Part shown: positions 1 through 6,742 of the stretch, piece after piece
Numbering within the stretch: the stretch's first letter is position 1
How the letters are laid out: every line of letters starts with the position of its first letter
NCBI RefSeq assembly: GCF_001969855.1
Contig: NZ_MRBL01000007.1
Span: 186,001 to 250,000 of the forward strand
DNA from: Bacillus haynesii
GTDB lineage: Bacteria; Bacillota; Bacilli; Bacillales; Bacillaceae
Direction: 5' to 3'
DNA: 64,000 bases
Made by a program: the position numbers and the translations under genes
The notes under the pieces: generated by a model
What the model saw: the letters and a program-made list of their open reading frames with translations, nothing else
What the model was told of the DNA's origin: nothing
The model's database searches: none

Positions 1-2
1 CA

Positions 3-731
3 GAACAGTACGTTCTGCCTGATGACCTTGAAGAAACAAAATATGTCTGCTATCTTGACGGGATTCAGGGGGACGGAACCGTAAACTCAACCATTCATGA
101 CTTATATTTGTTTGACCAAGCCTTATATGCAGATTGTTTGATCAATCAAGTCTCAAAAGAGCTTGCTTTTTCTCCCGCGTCTCTGAAAAACGGAGAGTCC
201 GTAGATTACGGGTGTGGATGGGTGCTTCGGGACAGTCCTGAAACAGGGCGAATTGTCGGTCACAGCGGCGGCTGGCCAGGCTATTCAACCGTAATGATCC
301 GATATATCGATCAACGAAAAACCTTCATTTATTTGAGCAATGTGGAACAGGATGATGAATATGAACAGGCCATCTTTGAAGCCGTTGAAAATATCCTGTT
401 TGACAAGGCCTACAAAATCCCTGATCGCCCTGCCGATAAAAAGAAAAAAGAGATCGATCCGGCCATTTACAAAAGATATGTCGGAAGTTATTCACTTCAA
501 GATGGCACCGCCGCTGACGTGACAGTTGATAAGAACCGGCTATATATGCAAATCACCGGACAGATCCGTTTTGAATTATTTCCAGCCTCGGAAACGCGCT
601 TTTTCCTTAGGTCATTGTCTGTTGAAGTGGATTTTATTTTGGAGGATGGTGTCGCAACCCGCTTGATTATTTATCAAAATGGCGCAGAGGAAGAAGCGGT
701 GCGGATAGTGGAATCAAACAGCAAGGTATGA
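3..731 (+). CDS. Serine hydrolase, beta-lactamase/PBP4*-like (5' end outside window)
   Basis: The frame is open from base 3 and stops at TGA 729-731, so the start and the SxxK motif lie before the window. The visible 242 residues contain HSGGWPGYS, which corresponds to the HxG/KTG-type third active-site motif of the serine beta-lactamase/esterase fold (Pfam Beta-lactamase family), preceded by a GDGTVNST segment common in the same fold. About 100 residues follow that look like the extra C-terminal beta domain seen in PbpE/PBP4*-like proteins. The likely role is a D-amino-acid peptidase or esterase; the substrate cannot be told. Family confidence is good, specific name is not. Confidence 0.75.
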   Translation, partial: EQYVLPDDLEETKYVCYLDGIQGDGTVNSTIHDLYLFDQALYADCLINQVSKELAFSPASLKNGESVDYGCGWVLRDSPETGRIVGHSGGWPGYSTVMIRYIDQRKTFIYLSNVEQDDEYEQAIFEAVENILFDKAYKIPDRPADKKKKEIDPAIYKRYVGSYSLQDGTAADVTVDKNRLYMQITGQIRFELFPASETRFFLRSLSVEVDFILEDGVATRLIIYQNGAEEEAVRIVESNSKV

Positions 732-820
732 CCGTTTGGCGGCCTGGCTCTGTTGTCTGTCAGGAGGAAATTTATCGTTGGAAGGTGGATTATGCAATTT
801 GGGGATATCTGCCCGGCTGA

Positions 821-910
821 ATTCCTGATGAGCATCAATCGGATATTCATGGCAAAGGTGCACCATCTATAAGGATGTCTAAGGAGGTTCATGAGGCTGT
901 ACAAATTTAA
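821..910 (+). pseudogene. Possible C-terminal remnant of a polymorphic toxin
   Basis: A 29-codon open stretch after an in-frame TGA (818-820) reads IPDEHQSDIHGKGAPSIRM followed by SKEVHEAVQI and a stop. The HGKGxPSIRMSKxxH pattern resembles the nuclease-type ends of polymorphic (LXG/RHS-like) toxins, recalled from family knowledge and not searched. It overlaps the first codons of the downstream SUKH immunity gene, which is the usual position of a toxin end. No start or upstream toxin body is present, so if real it is a relic. Confidence is low. Confidence 0.35.
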
Positions 911-1331
911 TTTTATAAAAAATAGTCATCATGAGTTTTATGAGCTAGAAGAAAACGATCTAATAAAAGCGGAAGATAGACTTGGTTTTCTATTTCCTAA
1001 AGAGCTCAGAGAATTTTATTTAGAGATTGGGTACGGGTTTATAAATGGGAATAATAATGCAATAAACAGATTTTTAGATCCCGCTACTATCGCAGATATC
1101 ACTTTAAGGGAAGATATTTACGAATTTGACCCTGATTTAGATGGTATATATGAAGATGAAGACAAGCTTGTTTTTTATGAGGTCAATGAAGGTGTATATG
1201 TAACGCTTGATTTAAATGATTCCGATAAGTCACCAGTATTCTTTTTTGATAAAAAAATAGCTGACTCTCTAGAGGGATTTATTAAAAAAGTTGATCAAAA
1301 TGATCGGTACTTTGAAGATATGACGGATTAA
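891..1331 (+). CDS. SMI1/KNR4 (SUKH) family immunity protein
   Basis: This 146-residue acidic protein starts at ATG 891 behind a clear AAGGAGG (881-887). The first half carries the SUKH signature: LIKAEDRLGFLFPKELREFY then IGYGFINGN, followed by a segment on residues or positions to be shown and a C-terminal helix (DSLEGFIKKVDQ). SUKH proteins bind and neutralise nuclease or other toxins of contact-dependent and LXG systems in the cytoplasm. No intact toxin gene is upstream, only a possible remnant, so this looks like an orphan immunity gene. The stretch from 1332 to 1523 downstream has no recognised gene. Confidence 0.8.
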   Translation: MRLYKFNFIKNSHHEFYELEENDLIKAEDRLGFLFPKELREFYLEIGYGFINGNNNAINRFLDPATIADITLREDIYEFDPDLDGIYEDEDKLVFYEVNEGVYVTLDLNDSDKSPVFFFDKKIADSLEGFIKKVDQNDRYFEDMTD

Positions 1332-1523
1332 ATTTTTTTTGGATTTGACCTTGATTGTCTTTTGCCTTTCAAGACTTTCTTCCAAAAAGGAAAATCGGGC
1401 ACTTTTATAATCCGTTTTGTTATACATAGATGTAGGATCTGTTGAACGAGCCCTGGATGATGAATACAGTGGCATGATCATTTTGGGATGGAGTGTTTAT
1501 ACAGCTGGAACTGCTAAAATAAC

Positions 1524-1557
1524 AGTAAAAACCAAGCAGAAAACATCTGCTTGGTTT
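1524..1557 (-). terminator. Rho-independent terminator of abnA
   Basis: A 12-bp perfect inverted repeat (1529-1540 with 1546-1557, core ACCAAGCAGA) lies directly after the abnA stop on the minus strand and runs into TTTTTACTG. Position and structure fit a terminator. Confidence 0.85.
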
Positions 1558-1562
1558 AAAAA

Positions 1563-2513
1563 CTAATACTTCGGCCAGCCTTTGGAATCCCAGTTTAAAT
1601 CATTGATCAGCAGCTTAGGCGCCCCGTTGTCAAGCGCATCATAACCATGTCTGACGATGATGTTGCCGTTCACGATATCTGCGCCGCCCGGGCCCTTCCA
1701 TTGGTCGTTTCCGGAATCGAGGATTGTGCCTCCGCCTTCCGTCATTTTCTTGCCGCTTTTGTCATAGTAAGGTCCCGTAATTTTGGTTGAGCGGCCGTAA
1801 GCGATCTTATAAGTGCTGTTCACACCTTGACAGCATTTATCGAACGAAACGAATAAATAATAGTAGCCGTTTTTATATGTGATAGACGGCGCTTCAACCG
1901 CTCCGCCATGGCTCGGTCTTGATGCGATGGAATAAACCTTCCCTGTAGGTTTCATCGTTTTTTTATCAAGCTTTGTCAGCTTGATGCCGCTCCAAAATGA
2001 GCCGAAGGACAGCCACGGATTTCCTTCTTTATCAATGACTAACTCAGGGTCGATCGCATTATAATTGTTCGAGGTCGTCGTCCGGGTGACAAGCCCGTCG
2101 TCGCGCCAATTTCCGGAAGAGATTCGGTCTGTTGAAGCGAGTCCGATCGCCGAAGTATTGGAGCCGAACGCGGATACCGCATAATAAAGCCAATAGCGAC
2201 CATTATAATAGCTGATATCAGGCGCCCATTGGTTTTTTTCATGGTTTGGCACGTACTTTTTCCACCATGATAATGGAGTTGTAAATATACTTGGCGCTGC
2301 GCTCCACGTCTTTCCGTCTGTCGATTTGATGACGCGGATTCCATTGCCGATACCAGTACCGAATGTATACCATGTATTTCCTTCTTTAATCATGGAAGGA
2401 TCATGAATAACGTTGTCTCCTTTTGTATCCCAAAAAGCCGCTGATGTTGGTTCAGCTGCCGAGAAAATAAGCAGAAAAAATAAAATAAAACCAGAAATGA
2501 TAGATTTAGCCAC
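1563..2513 (-). CDS. abnA: Extracellular endo-1,5-alpha-L-arabinanase, GH43
   Basis: A 316-residue secreted protein with GTG start at 2513 and RBS GAAAGGAG. A signal peptide (basic MAKS, hydrophobic core, cleavage near TSA-A at residue 26) precedes a single five-bladed propeller domain. The GH43 catalytic triad is visible: D38 in IHDPS (general base), D155 in AIDPEL (pKa modulator) and E207 in AVEAPS (general acid). Length matches B. subtilis AbnA (about 320 residues), unlike the longer two-domain Abn2/YxiA. It would cut the alpha-1,5 arabinan backbone of plant pectin outside the cell. It stands alone with its own promoter and terminator. Confidence 0.93.
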   Translation of the reverse strand: MAKSIISGFILFFLLIFSAAEPTSAAFWDTKGDNVIHDPSMIKEGNTWYTFGTGIGNGIRVIKSTDGKTWSAAPSIFTTPLSWWKKYVPNHEKNQWAPDISYYNGRYWLYYAVSAFGSNTSAIGLASTDRISSGNWRDDGLVTRTTTSNNYNAIDPELVIDKEGNPWLSFGSFWSGIKLTKLDKKTMKPTGKVYSIASRPSHGGAVEAPSITYKNGYYYLFVSFDKCCQGVNSTYKIAYGRSTKITGPYYDKSGKKMTEGGGTILDSGNDQWKGPGGADIVNGNIIVRHGYDALDNGAPKLLINDLNWDSKGWPKY

Positions 2514-2594
2514 AATTGTTCTCCTTTCAAATTTCGATGTCCTTTAACAATCGGCCCTCCTTTTAGAGAAATATTTCCCAACAAGACGAACTTT

Positions 2595-2622
2595 ATTTTA
2601 GCAGGGGTTGGCTGTCTCTCAA
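2595..2622 (-). promoter_or_regulatory. Predicted sigma-A promoter of abnA
   Basis: On the minus strand TTGAGA (2617-2622) is followed after 16 bp by TAAAAT (2595-2600), with TGC directly before it as an extended -10. It lies about 80 bp before the abnA start. A small dyad AGGACT/AGTCCT (2631-2636, 2645-2650) lies just upstream and could be a regulator site. Predicted from sequence only. Confidence 0.6.
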
Positions 2623-2650
2623 TCAGCCAAAGGACTTGTTTTCTAGTCCT

Positions 2651-3050
2651 AAAATAAAACTTAAAAACTAAAAAACAACTTTTTTTAAAAATCAATCAGT
2701 CAAATGTTATTTAATTACATGAAAGTTACAGGATTAACATAATCGTTTTGCACTAAGTTTCGAATGTTACGGATGGGGACAAACTGGAATTTTTCAAATT
2801 CTTTGAGGAAAATGCAGGGAAAAACAATTAGAGATCAATTCATAGCCCTCCGGATGACCGGTTGAAGAAACGGCACTGGAACAGTGACCTTCTACAAATT
2901 CAGACTTATTCGCAGGATTTTATATTCTAATGTAGATAAAGATTCAACTGACATCATGTTAAACTAACTATTTCAGCACCAATACGAAAAAAGGTTATAA
3001 GAACATAAATATAGAATAAAAAATTTGCTTGAGGTTTTCCAAAGGATCCG
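2651..3050. other. Intergenic stretch without recognised gene
   Basis: About 400 AT-rich bases between the divergent abnA and GH3 promoters. No frame has a convincing start with RBS and family resemblance, and no clear catabolite-repression (cre) site matching the consensus was seen. It may hold upstream regulator sites for either gene. Confidence 0.5.
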
Positions 3051-3078
3051 TTGACAGACAGAACCACTCTAATATTAT
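3051..3078 (+). promoter_or_regulatory. Predicted sigma-A promoter of the first GH3 gene
   Basis: A perfect TTGACA (3051-3056), 16-bp spacer and TATTAT (3073-3078; one mismatch to TATAAT) lie about 100 bp before the GH3 start at 3183. The 100-nt leader has no evident terminator hairpin. Confidence 0.65.
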
Positions 3079-3182
3079 CAATAGCTATAAAAAAATATTT
3101 TTTGTACAATTATAATAAATCAAAATAATTTGCTGGCACATCTTATGGGGAAATACTGAAAAGATAAGAAGAGGAATCGCGA

Positions 3183-5618
3183 ATGAAATATAGAGAATTA
3201 ATCCAAGACATGACGTTAGAAGAAAAAGCATCATTAATGTCAGGAAAAGATTTCTGGCAAACTCAGAACATAGATCGTCTAGGTATCAGAAGCATGCTTC
3301 TGGCAGACGGCCCCCATGGGATTCGAAAACAGGCAGTCGGATCAGAACAACCTGGGCTCAATGCCGGGGACCCCGCAACTTGTTTTCCAACAGCTGCAAC
3401 GATAGCAAATAGTTGGAATAAAGATCTGGCCGAAAAGATGGGGGAGTATCTCGGAAAGGAAGCGGTTACGCAAAATGTGAATGTCTTATTGGGACCTGGT
3501 ATTAATATAAAGAGAAATCCTTTATGCGGCAGAAACTTTGAATATTTCAGCGAAGATCCGTATCTAGCCGGAAAACTTGCCGCAGGTATGATTAAAGGTA
3601 TTCAATCACAAGGAATCTCCGCCTGTGTGAAACATTTTGCGGTAAACAACCAAGAAGAAAGACGTATGACGATTGATGCAATTGTCGATGAAAGAACCCT
3701 TAGGGAAATCTATCTTACCGCCTTCGAAATTGCGGTCAAAGAAGGTAAGACTAAGTCAATCATGACGTCGTATAATCGGTTAAACGGAACTTACACGAAT
3801 GAACATTTACATTTAATGCAGGATATCTTGCGTAGCGAATGGGATTTTAAGGGGGTAGTTGTCACCGATTGGGGAGGAAGCAATGACCGAATTGCAGGAT
3901 TACTTGCCGGAAATGAGTTGGAAATGCCGACTACTGCAGGAGAGACCGACCGGGAAATTGTCCAAGCAGTCAAAAGCGGTAAGATGAAAGAAGAAGTGTT
4001 AGACGAATGTGTTGATCGATTACTAGAGCTTATTTTTACTACAAATGAGGTCTTTAATAAACCTCACTTCGAATTTAATGTGGAAAAGCATCACAGGGTT
4101 TCGCAGAAGGCTGCTGAAGAATCAATAGTCCTTCTTAAAAATGAAGACAATATCTTACCCATCCGATTTGGCAGAAAAGTTGCCGTGATTGGGGATTTTG
4201 CCAAAGATGCACGTTACCAGGGAGCAGGGTCATCTATCGTTAATCCAACAATACTGGATCACACTCTCAACTGTTTCGAGGAGTCTGGAATTGTCAGTAT
4301 CGGCTTTGAACCCGGCTTTGAACGATACGGGAAGAGAGATCGGAAGAAAATCGAAAAAGCATGTGAACTCGCCAAAAAAGCGGATGTCGTTCTTCTGTAT
4401 ATTGGCCTGGATGAAGTGACAGAGGCTGAAGGTTTGGATAGGCATAGTATGAAGATCCCAAAAAACCAGATCGATTTATTGAACGCGTTAAATGAAGTCA
4501 ATCCGAACATTGTGGCCGTTCTTTCTTGCGGTTCTGTGGTGGAAATGCCATGGATTGATAAAGTAAAAGGACTTGTACATGGCTATTTAGGCGGACAGGC
4601 AGGAGCAAGATCCATTCTAAGAGTGTTGTCAGGTGATGTGAATCCTTCCGGGAAATTGGCTGAAACCTATCCAATTCGCTATGAGGATACACCTTCCTAC
4701 CATTTTCCAGGAAAGGAAGTAAGCGTTGAATATCGAGAAGGTCCATTTATTGGCTACCGTTATTATGATACAGCTGAGCTTAATGTTCTATTCCCTTTTG
4801 GATTTGGGCTTAGTTATACAACCTTTGAGTATTCCGATATTCAGGTTAATCATGAGGGTGTCAGATTTAAAATAACAAATACCGGGAAAATTGCCGGGAT
4901 GGAGATTGCACAACTCTATGTGGGGTGCAAATCCAAGGATATTTTCAGACCGAAAAAGGAATTAAAGGGGTTTTCCAAGATTTTCATCAATGCAGGTGAA
5001 ACAAAAACAGTAACGATCCCTTTTGATGATAAAACATTCCGGTATTTTAATATTAAGACGAATAAGTGGGAAATCGAAGAAGCCGAATACGACATTATGG
5101 TTGGCGCATCGTGTACCGATATCCGATTAGCGGATACCCTTTTTGTAGAAGGTACAGGCGCGCCTCTTCCATACGATAAGGAGGAACTGCCAACCTATTA
5201 CTCCGCAAATGTACATAATATCAGTCTGGAAGAATTTGAAACCCTTTTGGGACGGAAGGCTCCCAACCCGAAATGGGACCGGACAAAACCGTTGGGCTAC
5301 AACGATACTATAGAACAGTGCCAATATGCAAAAGGGGTTTCAGGAAGGCTTATTTATTTTGCGATCATTTTTGTTCATTGGTTTTTGCGAAAAATAGGAA
5401 AAAGAAGTATTGCCAATTTGATTATGATGTCATTCTATCACATGCCATTCAGGGGAATTGCCAGAATGACAGGCGGGATCGTAAATATGCCAATGCTGGA
5501 TGGGATCTTAATGATGGTAAATGGTCGTTTTCTTAAAGGGCTTGTTCATATATTGAAAGAAAGAAGCAAAATGAAAAAGAGCCCTAAGACAGGAAATATA
5601 GGGAAGAGAAAATTATGA
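3183..5618 (+). CDS. GH3 family glycoside hydrolase (beta-glucosidase-like), first copy
   Basis: An 811-residue protein starting at ATG 3183 with RBS AAGAGGAA. It has the standard GH3 order: TIM barrel (about 1-280; RNFEYFSEDP, CVKHFAVNNQE, nucleophile D229 in VVTDWGGS), alpha/beta sandwich (about 310-560; ESIVLLKNED, GAGSS), fibronectin-III-like domain (FPFGFGLSYT onward). It then carries about 130 extra residues ending in a hydrophobic stretch (RLIYFAIIFVHWFLRKIGK) and FRGIARMTGGIVNMPM. There is no signal peptide, so it should act inside the cell, perhaps at the membrane face. Substrate (beta-glucoside, xyloside or another) cannot be told. Its stop overlaps the LysR start. Confidence 0.9.
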   Translation: MKYRELIQDMTLEEKASLMSGKDFWQTQNIDRLGIRSMLLADGPHGIRKQAVGSEQPGLNAGDPATCFPTAATIANSWNKDLAEKMGEYLGKEAVTQNVNVLLGPGINIKRNPLCGRNFEYFSEDPYLAGKLAAGMIKGIQSQGISACVKHFAVNNQEERRMTIDAIVDERTLREIYLTAFEIAVKEGKTKSIMTSYNRLNGTYTNEHLHLMQDILRSEWDFKGVVVTDWGGSNDRIAGLLAGNELEMPTTAGETDREIVQAVKSGKMKEEVLDECVDRLLELIFTTNEVFNKPHFEFNVEKHHRVSQKAAEESIVLLKNEDNILPIRFGRKVAVIGDFAKDARYQGAGSSIVNPTILDHTLNCFEESGIVSIGFEPGFERYGKRDRKKIEKACELAKKADVVLLYIGLDEVTEAEGLDRHSMKIPKNQIDLLNALNEVNPNIVAVLSCGSVVEMPWIDKVKGLVHGYLGGQAGARSILRVLSGDVNPSGKLAETYPIRYEDTPSYHFPGKEVSVEYREGPFIGYRYYDTAELNVLFPFGFGLSYTTFEYSDIQVNHEGVRFKITNTGKIAGMEIAQLYVGCKSKDIFRPKKELKGFSKIFINAGETKTVTIPFDDKTFRYFNIKTNKWEIEEAEYDIMVGASCTDIRLADTLFVEGTGAPLPYDKEELPTYYSANVHNISLEEFETLLGRKAPNPKWDRTKPLGYNDTIEQCQYAKGVSGRLIYFAIIFVHWFLRKIGKRSIANLIMMSFYHMPFRGIARMTGGIVNMPMLDGILMMVNGRFLKGLVHILKERSKMKKSPKTGNIGKRKL

Positions 5619-6508
5619 ATAAAGAGGTATTAGAATATTTCATCAAAGTCTATGAAAAGAAAAGTATTACTGCTGCCGCTAAAGACTTATTTATTACCCC
5701 GCAAGGGCTCAGTAAGACGATTAAACAACTTGAAATGGATTTGGAGGCAAAATTGTTTATTAGAGGGTCGCATGGAATGGAAGCCACAGAATGCGGTGAA
5801 TTATTGTTTGCCCGAGCTAAACATATCTGTTATTTAATGGATGACTTGGTGAAAGAGATTAGTATAATGAGCGGTAAAGATGGCATATTAAATGTCGTGG
5901 TTACCTTCTCAACAACGATAATGGTTCCTGCAGAAATTCTGTTTGCTTTTTCGAATCAGTATCCCGATATCCAAATGAAATTAAGAGAGCTGCCGGATGA
6001 ATATCCTTTAGGTGACTTGTTTCAAGAAGAAGCAGAAGTAGGCTTAATCATGGGCAGTGAAGAAATTGAAAATTGCGACTGCGATTTGATCGGAACCGGA
6101 GAAGTTGTAATCCTTGTTTCTAAAAGGCATCCCCTGGCAGCTAAAGACGTGATCTCGATAACTGATTTACAAAATGAAACGTTAGTGATTAAATCTGTTG
6201 AAAAGGGGAAGGAGCACAGCTTGATCGATAAATGTTTGGAACATGGCTTCACTCCGCATATTGTTCACGAGTTTGGAAATATTAAAACGGCTCACTCCCT
6301 TTGTGAGGCAAACGGATATGTTGCAGTATCCGTGGACTTTGTTGAAGAGGCGCATCATGACGATAGGCTTAAACTCGTTCGATTGAAGGAAAAAATCCCT
6401 CAGAATATTTACCTGGTCAGCAGGAAAAGAGACATAGAATCAAAGTCCGTATCTTTATTCAAAAATTATATAAAGGATTATTGCAAAGATAAAGTTGAGC
6501 GGTTTTGA
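5615..6508 (+). CDS. LysR-type transcriptional regulator
   Basis: A 297-residue regulator whose ATG overlaps the GH3 stop (ATGA), so the two are translated from one message. The N-terminal winged helix (residues 1-60, SITAAAKDLFITPQGLSKTI) is typical of LysR proteins and is followed by the periplasmic-binding-like effector domain. Being cotranscribed with a GH3 gene and followed by the main GH3 operon, it probably senses a sugar or glycan product and controls these genes. The effector is unknown. Confidence 0.88.
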   Translation: MNKEVLEYFIKVYEKKSITAAAKDLFITPQGLSKTIKQLEMDLEAKLFIRGSHGMEATECGELLFARAKHICYLMDDLVKEISIMSGKDGILNVVVTFSTTIMVPAEILFAFSNQYPDIQMKLRELPDEYPLGDLFQEEAEVGLIMGSEEIENCDCDLIGTGEVVILVSKRHPLAAKDVISITDLQNETLVIKSVEKGKEHSLIDKCLEHGFTPHIVHEFGNIKTAHSLCEANGYVAVSVDFVEEAHHDDRLKLVRLKEKIPQNIYLVSRKRDIESKSVSLFKNYIKDYCKDKVERF

Positions 6509-6516
6509 TGGGCGAA

Positions 6517-6541
6517 CAGCCAGTTAAAACGGCTTTTTTTT
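6517..6541 (+). terminator. Weak terminator after LysR gene
   Basis: A short AGCC...GGCT stem (6518-6521 with 6531-6534) runs into eight T residues. The stem is only 4 bp plus a partly paired extension, so termination may be incomplete. Confidence 0.5.
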
Positions 6542-6544
6542 ATA

Positions 6545-6582
6545 ATCAACGAAAAGTTTATGCCCCGGAACTTTTCGTTGAT
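6545..6582. promoter_or_regulatory. 14-bp perfect inverted repeat before the GH3 operon
   Basis: ATCAACGAAAAGTT (6545-6558) and its exact reverse complement (6569-6582) are separated by 10 bases. It lies between the LysR gene and the next operon. There is no T-run after it, so an operator or an RNA stem is more likely than a terminator. Confidence 0.5.
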
Positions 6583-6686
6583 ATGCTTCGTTTGATCTAT
6601 ATGGTAAATTCAAGTAAAGCAATTAATTTAAGCGCGCCCACAATTAAATGCTAAGTATGTAAGCGTATTCAGTTTGAGTAGCTAAA

Positions 6687-6716
6687 TTGACATAGTCCAT
6701 ATAGTCCGCTTACTAA
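6687..6716 (+). promoter_or_regulatory. Candidate promoter of the GH3-GtrA-glf operon
   Basis: TTGACA (6687-6692) is followed after 18 bp by TACTAA (6711-6716), a poor -10. A direct repeat ATAGTCC (6693 region and 6701 region) lies in the spacer, which would suit an activator-dependent promoter such as one controlled by the neighbouring LysR protein. Prediction only. Confidence 0.4.
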
Positions 6717-6742
6717 GTTTAATTAAATGATGGAGGAAAAAC

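Noticed and set aside
2700-2800. Catabolite-repression (cre) site upstream of abnA
   Set aside because: The best candidate around AAAACGATTAT has four mismatches to the consensus.
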